Source of the DNA: Lachnospiraceae bacterium
GTDB taxonomy: Bacteria > Bacillota > Clostridia > Lachnospirales > Lachnospiraceae
DNA length: 40,339 bases
Assembly: GCA_024403335.1 (NCBI GenBank)
Contig: JAKSSA010000015.1
Span: 1 to 40,339 of the forward strand
Reading direction: 5' to 3'
The notes below the pieces were generated by a model. The model was not told the origin of the DNA, did not search any database, and was given only the letters and a program-made list of their open reading frames with translations. Position 1 is the first letter of the stretch, and each line of letters opens with the position of its first letter. A program made the position numbers and the translations under genes. Positions 16,928-25,776 of this stretch are shown piece by piece.

Positions 16928-18334
16928 ATGGCCGGAAAAAGCAAAAACTTTGAAATAGATATGTGTACAGGGCGTCTTGCTTCCAAGATGCTCTTATTTA
17001 CGTTGCCACTGATTGCATCAAGTCTTTTACAGCTTCTTTTTAATGCAGCAGATATGGTGGTCGCAGGAAGATATGCCGGAGATACGGCTTTGGCTTCAAT
17101 TAGCGGAACCTCTTCAATTACCAACTTAATCATTAACCTCTTTTTAGGTCTTTCAGTTGGTGCAAATGTTATTGTGGCTAAATATTATGGTCAAAACAGC
17201 GAAGAGGATGTGTCAGAGTGTGTTCATACTTCTGTAGTTATCAGCCTTTTGGCAGGGGCGTTTCTTGCAGTATTCGGCTTTGCTGTTGCAAGACCTGTTC
17301 TGACATTAATGCAGACTCCTGAGAATGTTATTGACGGTGCAGTTTTATACATGCGCATATACTTCCTTGGAATGCCCATAATCATGCTTTACAATTTCAC
17401 CTCAGCAATTTTGCGCGCAGTAGGAGATACCAGACGCCCTCTTATATATCTGGCAATTGCAGGCGCGATAAATGTTGTATTAAACATGATATTTGTTATT
17501 GTATTCCATATGGGCGTTGCCGGTGTGGCTATTGCCACCGTAGTTTCTCAAGCGGTTTCGGCGGCTTTGGTAATGATTGCATTGTTCAGATATGACGGCT
17601 GCTTAAAGTTGTCTTTGTCAAAAATGAAAATTGCGGGCACAAAGCTTTTACAGATGACAAAAATCGGATTACCGGCAGGTATTCAGGGCAGCTTCTTTTC
17701 AATATCGAATGTTTTAATTCAGTCCTCAATTAACTCCTTTGGCAGCTTAGCAATGAGTGGAAATGCAGCCGCTTCAAATATCGAAGGCTTTGTTTATGCA
17801 GGAATGAATGCCTTTCATCACACTGCGCTTTCTTTCACGAGTCAGAATTTGGGTGGCGGACAGTACAAGCGAATCAAAAAGGTTATATATTACGGATTGT
17901 TATTTGTAACAACTGTCGGAATCGGATTAAGTTTGGTTGTATATTTCTTCAGATATCCTTTCTTAGGACTTTATATTGGAAAGACAACACTTAATCGTGC
18001 GCAGGTTATTGAATATGGCGTAGTAAGAATGAAATTCATTATCCTTACATATTTTACCTGTGGCACCATGGATGTCATAGTAGGCTGCCTCAGAGGACTC
18101 GGTAAATCTTTTACTCCGATGATGTTAACTTTGCTTTTTGTATGCGTATTTCGTGTAGTTTGGATTTCGACAGTATTCAGAATACCGCAGTATCACACAT
18201 TAGAGTGTGTTTATATTTCTTATCCCATTTCCTGGGTAATGGCAACAATAGTACAGGGGGCATACCTTGCATATTCCTATAGAAAGCTTAAGATTGAAAA
18301 AGGGCTAATTAAAGGCTTAAGAACATTAGTATAG
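16928..18334 (+). CDS. MATE family efflux transporter
   Basis: This 468-aa transporter has about 12 membrane segments and the MATE two-bundle layout. The N-terminal motif LPLIASSLLQLLFNAADMVV and the repeated family signature AVGDTRRPLIY support the call. MATE proteins export cationic drugs or metabolites using H+ or Na+ gradients; the substrate cannot be read from sequence. A GGTGAG SD precedes the ATG. It probably shares a transcript with the flavin reductase upstream and perhaps the ABC-F gene downstream. Confidence 0.92.
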   Translation: MAGKSKNFEIDMCTGRLASKMLLFTLPLIASSLLQLLFNAADMVVAGRYAGDTALASISGTSSITNLIINLFLGLSVGANVIVAKYYGQNSEEDVSECVHTSVVISLLAGAFLAVFGFAVARPVLTLMQTPENVIDGAVLYMRIYFLGMPIIMLYNFTSAILRAVGDTRRPLIYLAIAGAINVVLNMIFVIVFHMGVAGVAIATVVSQAVSAALVMIALFRYDGCLKLSLSKMKIAGTKLLQMTKIGLPAGIQGSFFSISNVLIQSSINSFGSLAMSGNAAASNIEGFVYAGMNAFHHTALSFTSQNLGGGQYKRIKKVIYYGLLFVTTVGIGLSLVVYFFRYPFLGLYIGKTTLNRAQVIEYGVVRMKFIILTYFTCGTMDVIVGCLRGLGKSFTPMMLTLLFVCVFRVVWISTVFRIPQYHTLECVYISYPISWVMATIVQGAYLAYSYRKLKIEKGLIKGLRTLV

Positions 18335-18366
18335 AAAGGAAACGCCGTTTTTACGGCATATGCGTT

Positions 18367-19920
18367 ATGATTTTATCAGTTTCAAATTTATCACATGGGT
18401 TTGGTGACAGAGCTATATATTCAAATGTTTCCTTCAGACTGCTCAAGGGTGAGCATATCGGACTGATTGGTGCCAACGGCGAAGGAAAATCCACCTTCTT
18501 TTCAATTATTACGGGAAAGCTTATGCCGGATGCCGGAACTGTTGAGTGGGCGAAGAATGTAAGAGTCGGTTATCTTGACCAGCATGCGGTTTTAACCCCT
18601 GGTATGACTATCAGAGATACATTGAATTCTGCTTTTGAGTTCCTTTATGATATTGAAAACCAGATTAATGATATCTATGCGCAGATGGGAGATGTTTCAG
18701 AAGAGAAGATGAATGAGCTTTTAGAGGAGGTTGGTTCATTGCAGGAGCTTTTGGAATCTCATGACTTTTACAATATAGATGTTAAGGTTGAAGAGGTTGC
18801 AAGAGCAATGGGTTTGACTGATATCGGTCTTGACAGGGATGTAACAGAGCTGTCAGGCGGTCAGAGAACTAAGATATTGCTTGCAAAGCTTTTACTTGAA
18901 AAGCCTGATATTTTGCTGCTTGACGAGCCTACAAATTATCTTGATACAAATCACATTGAGTGGCTTAAGCGTTATCTTAATGAATATGAGAATGCCTTTA
19001 TTCTTATTTCACACGACGTACCTTTCCTTAATTCAGTTGTCAATTTAATTTATCATGTGGAAAATGCAGAAATAACCCGCTATGTAGGTGATTATAACAA
19101 GTTCTTGGAAGGCTATGAAATGAAGAAGATGCAGCTTGAGGCGGCATATAAGAAACAGCAGCAGGAAATAGCAGAATTGAAGGACTTTGTTGCAAGAAAC
19201 AAAGCAAGGGTTGCAACCAGAAACATGGCGATGTCAAGGCAGAAGAAGCTTGACAGCATGGAGGTTATTGAACTTGCACCGGAAAGAATTAAACCTGAGT
19301 TTCAGTTTAAGGAAGCAAGAGCTGCGGGCAGATACATATTCCAGACTAAAGATTTGGTTACAGGATATGATGGGGTTGCACTTTCAAAGCCTTTTAATCT
19401 TACTTTGGAAAGAGGGGAAAAGGTCGTATTTAAGGGGGCAAACGGTATAGGAAAAACCACTTTGCTTAAAAGTATCCTTGGCTTAATACCCTGTGTTTCA
19501 GGAAAGGTTGAATTAGGTGATTATCTGTATACAGGCTATTTTGAGCAGGAATTAACTAATCCGGGAAACAGAACCTGCATCGATGAGATGTGGACTGAGT
19601 TTCCGTCAATGGTACAGTACGAAATCAGAGCTGCTTTGGCAAAGTGCGGATTGACAACAAGGCACATTGAAAGTCAGGTAAGAGTTTTATCAGGTGGTGA
19701 GCAGGCGAAGGTCAGACTCTGCAAGCTTATGAACCGTGAAACCAATGTATTGTTGCTTGATGAGCCTACAAACCACCTTGATGTGGATGCAAAGGAAGAG
19801 CTCAAGCGCGCCTTGACAGAATATCGTGGTACAATTGTGTTAATCTGTCATGAACCTGATTTTTATGAAAGCTTTGCAACTAAGGTTGTGGATGTTAGTG
19901 AATATTCCTTGCTTGCATAG
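18367..19920 (+). CDS. ABC-F family ATPase
   Basis: This 517-aa soluble protein has two ABC ATPase domains joined by a charged helical linker (about 240-300) and no membrane segment. Walker A motifs are GANGEGKST and GANGIGKTT, signatures LSGGQRTK and LSGGEQAK, and Walker B motifs ILLLDEPTNYLD and VLLLDEPTNHLD. ABC-F proteins act on the ribosome (translation factors or antibiotic protection). This one looks like the housekeeping YbiT/YdiF-like type, but that is uncertain. No SD lies in the usual place. AGAAAGGA ends at 18340, with a small hairpin (GCCG-TTTTTA-CGGC, 18344-18357) between it and the ATG. Confidence 0.92.
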   Translation: MILSVSNLSHGFGDRAIYSNVSFRLLKGEHIGLIGANGEGKSTFFSIITGKLMPDAGTVEWAKNVRVGYLDQHAVLTPGMTIRDTLNSAFEFLYDIENQINDIYAQMGDVSEEKMNELLEEVGSLQELLESHDFYNIDVKVEEVARAMGLTDIGLDRDVTELSGGQRTKILLAKLLLEKPDILLLDEPTNYLDTNHIEWLKRYLNEYENAFILISHDVPFLNSVVNLIYHVENAEITRYVGDYNKFLEGYEMKKMQLEAAYKKQQQEIAELKDFVARNKARVATRNMAMSRQKKLDSMEVIELAPERIKPEFQFKEARAAGRYIFQTKDLVTGYDGVALSKPFNLTLERGEKVVFKGANGIGKTTLLKSILGLIPCVSGKVELGDYLYTGYFEQELTNPGNRTCIDEMWTEFPSMVQYEIRAALAKCGLTTRHIESQVRVLSGGEQAKVRLCKLMNRETNVLLLDEPTNHLDVDAKEELKRALTEYRGTIVLICHEPDFYESFATKVVDVSEYSLLA

Positions 19921-20079
19921 AATTGTGAATTTTCGTGATTTTTGCTTGAATGAAACAATTAATGCTTATTATCGAAAAGCTATATTGAGAAAAAGAAGAG
20001 TTTAAACTATGAAAAGAGTTTATACTATTGGTATTTATATTTTGAGAAAATGGCAGCAGCTTAACTTTTAGAGGGTTTT
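19921..20079. other. Intergenic region after the ABC-F gene
   Basis: This is A+T-rich DNA with no clear terminator. It contains an imperfect direct repeat (GAGTTTAAACTATG, GAGTTTATACTATT, near 19998-20031) and a 20-codon frame (20009-20071) that I do not regard as a gene. Transcription from the ABC-F gene could continue into the small gene at 20080. Confidence 0.4.
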
Positions 20080-20250
20080 ATGGATTGTATTATTTATGAT
20101 GTAGTGAGAATAGATGGTGATTATGCTTTTTTAGTGGATGAAGCAGGAGTTAATGAGGAAAAGTGTGTAGCGAGAGCTTTACTTCCTGAAGATATAAAAG
20201 AGGGAAGCAAGGTAAAGTATGAAATGTTCAGCTATGAGCTTTTAAATTAG
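20080..20250 (+). CDS. Small DUF3006-like protein
   Basis: This 56-aa open frame begins at ATG 20080 with GAGGG 4-5 nt upstream and ends at TAG 20248-20250. The sequence starts MDCIIYDVVRIDGDYAFLVD, and the second half contains LLPEDIKEGSKVKYEM. That pattern resembles the DUF3006 group of tiny beta-rich proteins (R-x-x-G-D-Y-A ... LP ... KEG). It has no signal peptide or membrane segment. Function is unknown. The codon use and SD make it a credible gene. Confidence 0.65.
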   Translation: MDCIIYDVVRIDGDYAFLVDEAGVNEEKCVARALLPEDIKEGSKVKYEMFSYELLN

Positions 20251-20398
20251 TAATCAGATTAATTTGCTATGTATGGCTATTTTGCCGGCAATTTGGCTGG
20301 CTATTCTGTGTTTCGCTTTATATGAACTTTTTAGATAAAAACACAACAAAAACAGAAGAAAATATAAATGTTATATGGTATAATAAAAATAACGCTTA

Positions 20399-20426
20399 AT
20401 TACAGTATTTAGCTTAAGGTTATAAT
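20399..20426 (+). promoter_or_regulatory. Possible promoter of the second chemoreceptor
   Basis: ATTACA (20399-20404) is followed after 16 bp by TATAAT (20421-20426), upstream of the ATG at 20451. A second TATAAT overlaps 20432-20437. The -35 match is only moderate. The rest of 20251-20398 is A+T-rich without a gene I can support. Confidence 0.4.
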
Positions 20427-20450
20427 ATTGTTTATAATAAGGGGGGACTT

Positions 20451-22277
20451 ATGGACAATTTGATTAGTAAAAGAGCATCAGAACTTCAAGGCACTGTGAA
20501 TGAAATTCATGGTAAGATGAATGATAAGGTAACCGAGATTGATGCAAAGGTCGAAAACAAAATTCAGGACCGACTTGATGAGAAAATAAAGAAAGGTCTT
20601 TACAGCAAAGGCATCAGACTTCGTTTCAGAAATGTTTTGCTGTGCATTGGCTTAATTCCAATGGCATTAACCGTTTTAATCCTTGGAACCATAACTACTA
20701 ATTATCTTGGAAGCAAAGTAAAAGAGGGTATTACTAACGAACTTGAAGTAGCAGCAGCTCAGATGGAGGAGTATTTTTGCTATGATATCTTAAATAAAGG
20801 CGATGTTGATGTTGAGGAATACGCAGACCACAGCTACATGAAGTCTCTTCAGCATAAAGGAATCGAGATGATTCTTTTTAAAGATAATGTTGCAGTTTTA
20901 TCTTCCATGAAGAAAGCTGATGGGAGCTATGATGAAGGAACTTTGGCACAAACTGCCATGTATGATTCAGTAAAGCTTGGAAACGACTATCATGGCGAAA
21001 ATGTAAAAATGGGCAATGATAATTATTTCGTTTACTGCAAGCCTCTTTATAATAATTCCGGAAGGCTTTGGGGAATGGCATTTGCCGGGGAGAAGATGGA
21101 AAAAGTTACACAGGCAGTGAGCTCTGTTTCGGTCAATGTTCTTATTTTATCCATAGCTTTACTGACTTCAATGTCAATAATTATTATTTTGTTTGGCGGA
21201 CGAGTTTCAAGAGTTTTAAAGACTGTTATGGATGGTGTTAATGAACTTGCAGAAGGAAAGCTTGATGCAGACTTTGATTGTTCGAGTATTATTAAAGAAG
21301 TTCAATTGCTTGCACAGTCGGGTGACACTTTACAGAAACAGCTTACTCTTTCCATAGGCGGAGCACAGCAGGCTGCAGATGAACTTGAGCTTGCAGTTGA
21401 TACAGTTAATCAGTATTCGAATTCTTCTGCAGAAGGTGCAACAAAGATTTCAGACTCAGTTAATGAATTATCTCTGGCCGCAAAATCAATGGCAGAAACA
21501 GTACAGAATGCAAACATGAAAATTTCTAATATGGGTGATTCAATCGATTCCATTAACGGAAACATCATGGAAATGAACAGAAGCGGTAAAGATAATAAGG
21601 AAGCAAATAAGGTTGCAAGTCAATATATGGGTAAGCTTGAAGATGCTTCAGAGCGTACTTCAGAATCAGTAAATGAAATTGGCAAAAAGATTTCAGAATT
21701 CAGTGAATCTGCAGCCAAAATTAATGCTGCTACTGATGCAATTACAGAAATTGCAAGCCAGACCAATTTGCTTTCACTTAATGCATCAATTGAGGCAGCG
21801 AGAGCAGGTGATGCAGGAAGAGGCTTTGCAGTAGTTGCACAGGAAATTCAGAAGCTTGCAGACCAGTCAAGCAAGTCAGCAGTTGAAATTCAGAATATTG
21901 TTTATGAGATTCTTTCAAAGGTAGATGAGTGTGTTGAGACTGCTGAAACAATGAATAAGGTTATTAAGGAACAAAATGAATTCCTTGAGGAAACAAAGGA
22001 AAAGATTGCTGACATGAATAAGGCAGGGGATGCTCTTTCTGCCGGAGCTGAAGCAATTGATAAAGAGGCTTTGGCACTTATCAGAATTAAAGAGGATGTA
22101 CTTAATTCAATCTCTGATTTGTCTGCTATTTCAGAAGAAAATGCCGCATTTGCAACAGAAGTATCTTCAACAGTAGAAACTATTACAGAGGCTATTGAAG
22201 CAACCAAGGAAGAAGCAAACGGAATGAAGGCTTTAGCTGATGAGTTAGAAGACAAGATGAAGTTCTTTAAGCTTTGA
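20451..22277 (+). CDS. Methyl-accepting chemotaxis protein with N-terminal cytoplasmic helix
   Basis: This is a 608-aa chemoreceptor. An unusual hydrophilic, heptad-rich segment (1-55) precedes TM1 (about 62-83). An extracytosolic sensor of Cache type (84-225) is followed by TM2 (about 227-249), a HAMP-like segment and a coiled-coil signalling domain with tip [20 protein letters not shown] (about 435-455). GGGGGGAC precedes the ATG, the same SD form as in the receptor at 12455. It is monocistronic, ended by the hairpin at 22345. The ligand is unknown. Confidence 0.92.
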   Translation: MDNLISKRASELQGTVNEIHGKMNDKVTEIDAKVENKIQDRLDEKIKKGLYSKGIRLRFRNVLLCIGLIPMALTVLILGTITTNYLGSKVKEGITNELEVAAAQMEEYFCYDILNKGDVDVEEYADHSYMKSLQHKGIEMILFKDNVAVLSSMKKADGSYDEGTLAQTAMYDSVKLGNDYHGENVKMGNDNYFVYCKPLYNNSGRLWGMAFAGEKMEKVTQAVSSVSVNVLILSIALLTSMSIIIILFGGRVSRVLKTVMDGVNELAEGKLDADFDCSSIIKEVQLLAQSGDTLQKQLTLSIGGAQQAADELELAVDTVNQYSNSSAEGATKISDSVNELSLAAKSMAETVQNANMKISNMGDSIDSINGNIMEMNRSGKDNKEANKVASQYMGKLEDASERTSESVNEIGKKISEFSESAAKINAATDAITEIASQTNLLSLNASIEAARAGDAGRGFAVVAQEIQKLADQSSKSAVEIQNIVYEILSKVDECVETAETMNKVIKEQNEFLEETKEKIADMNKAGDALSAGAEAIDKEALALIRIKEDVLNSISDLSAISEENAAFATEVSSTVETITEAIEATKEEANGMKALADELEDKMKFFKL

Positions 22278-22344
22278 TTCAAAGCTGATACTTGCAAAGC
22301 AGGTATGGAAAAGATAAGCAATAAATAAAGAATATCACGTAATA

Positions 22345-22376
22345 AAAGGGAGGTTTTCACCTCCCTTTATCGTATT
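22345..22376. terminator. Bidirectional terminator between receptor and ABC operon
   Basis: A 10-bp perfect stem AAAGGGAGGT / ACCTCCCTTT with loop TTTC lies between two convergent genes. It is followed by a T-rich stretch on the plus strand; the minus-strand tail is shorter. Confidence 0.8.
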
Positions 22377-23163
22377 ATTTTTCTAATAAAATTCTGTCGT
22401 TATCTAATGTCTTTCCGGCATTTTCTTTAAACTTTTCAAGCAAATCACTTGTTGTGAGAGATTTCTTTTCTTCACCCTCTGCATCAAAGATAATTCGTCC
22501 GCTATCCATCATAATGATACGGTTACCAAGGTTTAAAGCCTGCTGCATGTTATGAGTTATCATAAGGCAGGTAAGATGATTTTCTTCCACAATTTTCTGT
22601 GTAAGCTCTATTACTTTATCTGCTGTCGCAGGATCAAGTGCTGCTGTATGCTCATCAAGGAGAAGTATTTTAGGCGGGTTATAGGTTGCCATTAAAAGAG
22701 TTAATGCCTGTCTTTGTCCACCTGAAAGTAATCCAACCGGCTGCTCAAGACGATCTTCAAGCCCCATTTCAAGTAATGCAAGCTTTGCTTTGAAGGCTTC
22801 TCTTTCTGATTTGGTGATTCTTGAAAACCAACCGCCTTTTCCTGCAGCTAAAGTAAGATTTTCTTCTATGGTCATTCCCGGTGCACTTCCAAGCATGGGA
22901 TCCTGGAAAAGTCTTCCGATAGAGCGTGATCTTTTATGGTCTGAATCCATTGTGATATCGTTATCATCTAAAACTATTCTTCCTTCATCTGTGAAAAAGC
23001 TTCCTGCTATAGCATTAAATAAGGTTGATTTGCCGGCTCCGTTTGAACCTATGATTGTGATGAAATCGCCATCCTTGACAGTTAGCGATAAGTTCTTTAA
23101 AGCTACTTTTTCATTCAAAGTGCCGGGATTAAAGGTTTTTGAAATGTTTGTCAGTACAAGCAT
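22375..23163 (-). CDS. trpZ: ABC transporter ATPase, Trp/Tyr type (system 1)
   Basis: This 262-aa ATPase of the ABC.X4 family pairs with the permease and binding protein encoded just upstream. Walker A is GSNGAGKST, the signature LSGGQRQAL, and Walker B ILLLDEHTAALDP. The Q-loop region FQDPMLGSAPG and an H-loop ITHNM are present. The ATG overlaps the permease stop by one base with GAGGTGAGA upstream, so translation is coupled. The link to tryptophan rests on the T-box leader of the operon and on the TrpXYZ family. The symbol follows that naming and is tentative. Confidence 0.88.
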   Translation of the reverse strand: MLVLTNISKTFNPGTLNEKVALKNLSLTVKDGDFITIIGSNGAGKSTLFNAIAGSFFTDEGRIVLDDNDITMDSDHKRSRSIGRLFQDPMLGSAPGMTIEENLTLAAGKGGWFSRITKSEREAFKAKLALLEMGLEDRLEQPVGLLSGGQRQALTLLMATYNPPKILLLDEHTAALDPATADKVIELTQKIVEENHLTCLMITHNMQQALNLGNRIIMMDSGRIIFDAEGEEKKSLTTSDLLEKFKENAGKTLDNDRILLEK

Positions 23164-24149
23164 TATTTCTCACCTCCCTTTGCCATTTTTGACACTCCTG
23201 GAAGTTTTATTCCTTTAACTTCCAGCTTCCTCATAAATAACGGATATTTTGACTGTAAGTAAGGTCCTGACACTGCAATTATTACAATGATAGAAGATAC
23301 AAGCTTGAGCATTGATGCAGGCATATTGAAGCACAAAGCAATTGAATATACTATTCGGAATATGCATGCGCCTAACACCGCTCCAATGGCTCTTTTGGTT
23401 ATTTTGCCCTTGTTCATGAAGGAACGACCGATAAGAAGTGATGCCAAAGCTACAGTAAGAATACCTGAGCCAATGTCTATGTTGGCTGATTTCTGATATT
23501 GGGCCATAAGACAACCTGAAAGACCTGTAAAGGAGTTTGCAATACAAAGTCCGATTATTGTTGTTAAAGCAGGATTGATGGAAGATGCCTTAACCATGGC
23601 CGGATTGTTGCCTGTTGCTCTGATTGCAAGACCAAGCCTTGTTTTCAGGAAAAATGAAAGAAAGAGAATGATCAATGCAACCGCAGCAAACACGATTATG
23701 ATTTTGTAAGCTGAATCAAGGAATGAATCCTTTAACAAGCTTTTGAGTTTTGTAAAAATGGTTTCGGTTTTATTCAGATTGACGATAGAGGAATTGCCCA
23801 TTATCGCTATATTTACTGAATAAAGTGCTGTGTTAACGATAATACCTGAGAGAAGTGAATCAACGCCTAAATAAGTCTGAAGCAAAGCAGTTATGAGTCC
23901 TGACAACATTCCTGCTATTATTGCTGCAAAAATTGACAGATAAGGATGCCCTGATAAAGCAACTGTTGCACCAACTACAGCACCCAAAGTGAAGCAGCCG
24001 TCTGTTGACAAATCACACACATTAAGCATTGAATAGCTTAAAAACAAAGCTAATACTGTTAATGCTGTGATTAAGCCAAGCTCAAACGAGGACGGTAGCA
24101 TGGATACTATCTGTTCAAATATGTTTGCTGATAACAATGTAAATGACAT
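23163..24149 (-). CDS. trpY: ABC transporter permease, Trp/Tyr type (system 1)
   Basis: This 328-aa permease has about nine hydrophobic segments and resembles branched-chain-amino-acid-like (BPD_transp_2) permeases of the ABC.X4 group. Family motifs seen are LNVCDLSTDGCFTLGAVVGA near the N-terminus and LGLAIRATGNNPAMVKASSI in the middle. I start at the ATG at 24149, which has AGGAAGTG about 9 nt upstream; the GTG at 24161 is too close to that SD. The gene follows the binding protein by about 25 nt in one operon. Confidence 0.9.
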   Translation of the reverse strand: MSFTLLSANIFEQIVSMLPSSFELGLITALTVLALFLSYSMLNVCDLSTDGCFTLGAVVGATVALSGHPYLSIFAAIIAGMLSGLITALLQTYLGVDSLLSGIIVNTALYSVNIAIMGNSSIVNLNKTETIFTKLKSLLKDSFLDSAYKIIIVFAAVALIILFLSFFLKTRLGLAIRATGNNPAMVKASSINPALTTIIGLCIANSFTGLSGCLMAQYQKSANIDIGSGILTVALASLLIGRSFMNKGKITKRAIGAVLGACIFRIVYSIALCFNMPASMLKLVSSIIVIIAVSGPYLQSKYPLFMRKLEVKGIKLPGVSKMAKGGEK

Positions 24150-24175
24150 GATATGATTCACTTCCTGGATTTTAA

Positions 24176-25210
24176 TTATTCAAAACTTTCGGCGGTTTTG
24201 ATTTCCTGAACCTTTGTGCAAAGGGGCTCAAATGCTTTCTTTATTGTAGCAAAGTCATAACCGATTAATGCGCAGGTTTCGGTATTAACTGTTGCAGTAC
24301 CATTATCAAAGGTCTTTACTGCTAAAGTAGCAGGAGCCTTCTTTTCAACTAAAACTGCTTTAATCATTGAAGCGGTTTCAACACCAAGGTTAGCATAATC
24401 AACACCATAACCTAAGAAAGCACCATTGAGTGCAAATGAGTCAGCACCTGTATAATGAGGAATACCGGCTTTTGCAAGCTTCTCATAGATAGAAAGCTCG
24501 GCAGTCATGATTGTATTATCTGAAGGAGTGAAAATAGCATCAACATTATCACTTATCATCTTGTCTGCAGCAAGGATAACCTCTGATACGTTTGTACCTG
24601 TATGTTCAACAACCTTGATACCCTTCTTTGTAAGATAATCCTTTGCAGCATTGATAGCTGTTGTTGAAGAATCCTGACCTGCATCATAAAGAAGACCTAC
24701 GGTTTTTGTATTGGGGTTAGCAGCAAAGATAAGATTCATAACTGCATTTGTATCAAGGAAATCTGAAGTACCTGTGATATTTGCACCGGGCTTTTCAAGT
24801 GTATCAACCAAACCAACTGCAAGAGGATCTGAAACTGCTGCGAAGATAACAGGAATTTTGTTGTCCTCAGTAGCTGCCTGCATTGCCATTGCAACAGGAG
24901 TAGCAACACCAACCATTAAATCAACCTTCTGTGCAATGAAATTCTGGATGATCTGGTTGAGAATGTTACTGTCTGCATTACAGTTCTGGTAAAGAATTTC
25001 GAATTTAACATCTTCTGTTTCATAGGATGCCAAAGTATTTTTGATATTGTCGACAATCTGATTTAATGAAGCATCATCAACATAGTTGCAGATACCTACT
25101 TTGAAAGTGTTTTTTGTGTCCTTATCGCCACATGCGGTTAATGCAAAAAGCATTGATAATGCGATAAGTAATGTTACGATTGTTCTTGTGAGTTTCTTTG
25201 TTTTCATCAT
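24176..25210 (-). CDS. trpX: Tryptophan-type ABC transporter substrate-binding lipoprotein (system 1)
   Basis: This 344-aa lipoprotein has signal peptide 1-27 with lipobox LTAC (Cys27). The mature part has the ABC_sub_bind (PF04392-type) fold: FKVGICNYVDDASLNQI at the start, then GVATPVAMAMQAATEDNKIP and VGLLYDAGQDSSTTAI. The family is known as the putative Trp/Tyr transport system. Two adjacent ATGs (25210 and 25207) follow AGAGGT. It is the first gene after the T-box leader. A tryptophan substrate is inferred from the TGG specifier. Confidence 0.88.
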   Translation of the reverse strand: MMKTKKLTRTIVTLLIALSMLFALTACGDKDTKNTFKVGICNYVDDASLNQIVDNIKNTLASYETEDVKFEILYQNCNADSNILNQIIQNFIAQKVDLMVGVATPVAMAMQAATEDNKIPVIFAAVSDPLAVGLVDTLEKPGANITGTSDFLDTNAVMNLIFAANPNTKTVGLLYDAGQDSSTTAINAAKDYLTKKGIKVVEHTGTNVSEVILAADKMISDNVDAIFTPSDNTIMTAELSIYEKLAKAGIPHYTGADSFALNGAFLGYGVDYANLGVETASMIKAVLVEKKAPATLAVKTFDNGTATVNTETCALIGYDFATIKKAFEPLCTKVQEIKTAESFE

Positions 25211-25265
25211 TTTGGACCTCTTTTCTTTCTTTTACTTTTTTAGTCGCCGGGACAAGATTTTGAAC

Positions 25266-25555
25266 AAAAAAATATCCTGTCCCTACAATTTGTTTTGCTG
25301 GGACAGGATTAATTATCATTTCCTGCGGTGCCACCCGGCTTGGTGCTTTCACACCCACTTAACATACTCGACCTGATGAAAGTCTTTTATATGTCTCTGT
25401 TTTTAACGAAGTGTCGTCTCCGTCTTACCTACCTTCGATCACAAGGTTCAGCTCGCCCTCGGAAGCCCATTCGTCAACACCCTTACTGTCGCAATCACAT
25501 CCTCTGCGGCTCTCTGAAAGCAGGTTTGAAAACTACTTACTCTTCTTCAACGGTT
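25266..25555 (-). promoter_or_regulatory. T-box leader (probable Trp specifier)
   Basis: On the minus strand a leader of about 290 nt contains a Stem I region with the AGAGAG element and a candidate specifier. The context GAA-TGG-GCTTCCGAG places TGG at 25469-25467. The canonical T-box GGGTGGCACCGCAGGA follows at 25336-25321. A terminator comes next: stem ATCCTGTCCC (25309-25300) with GGGACAGGAT (25283-25274), then a run of seven T. Uncharged tRNA-Trp would bind, favour the antiterminator and switch on the downstream transporter. Confidence 0.93.
25274..25309 (-). terminator. T-box regulated intrinsic terminator
   Basis: A perfect 10-bp stem with a 16-nt loop and a T7 tail lies between the T-box sequence and the binding-protein gene. 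It is the alternative to the antiterminator formed with the T-box. Confidence 0.88.
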
Positions 25556-25561
25556 TTTCTT

Positions 25562-25590
25562 AATTTATCATTATAAACAGGATGTGTCAA
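25562..25590 (-). promoter_or_regulatory. Promoter of the T-box operon
   Basis: On the minus strand, a perfect -35 TTGACA (25590-25585), a 17-bp spacer and -10 TAAATT (25567-25562) lie directly upstream of the T-box leader. Confidence 0.75.
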
Positions 25591-25630
25591 GAATAATTTT
25601 TATTTTTTTTGATATGCAATATCGATTACT

Positions 25631-25648
25631 TGTAATATAATTATTACA
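25631..25648 (+). promoter_or_regulatory. Inverted repeat over the -10 of the glycosidase gene
   Basis: TGTAAT-ATAATT-ATTACA is a perfect inverted repeat that contains a TATAAT (25636-25641). It would overlap a -10 element for the gene at 25777 and is a candidate operator. A related repeat TGTAATAT-11-ATATTACA lies at 28652-28678. Confidence 0.45.
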
Positions 25649-25713
25649 TCTGATTTTTTAATGTTTTACAGTAAGTATGGAAATAAAAGTATTTTCAGGA
25701 AAGAATTGCAGAA

Positions 25714-25775
25714 GGAATATGAGAAAAGTCAGAAACAAGAACAAAAAACAGGAATATGAGAAAAGGCAGAAACAA
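25714..25775 (+). repeat. 25-bp direct repeat ahead of the glycosidase start
   Basis: A 25-bp unit at 25714-25738 recurs at 25751-25775 with one mismatch (GTC/GGC). The second copy contains an in-frame ATG (25756) and the likely SD for the ATG at 25777. Confidence 0.8.
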
Positions 25776-25776
25776 C

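Noticed and set aside
20009-20071. A 20-codon frame (MKRVYTIGIYILRKWQQLNF) upstream of the small DUF3006-like gene
   Set aside because: It lacks a clear SD and an attenuator structure follows nowhere nearby, so a leader peptide role cannot be supported.
20279-20330. Possible terminator around the TTGCCGGCAA palindrome after the small gene
   Set aside because: The stem is short, the surrounding repeats pair poorly and there is no T-run.
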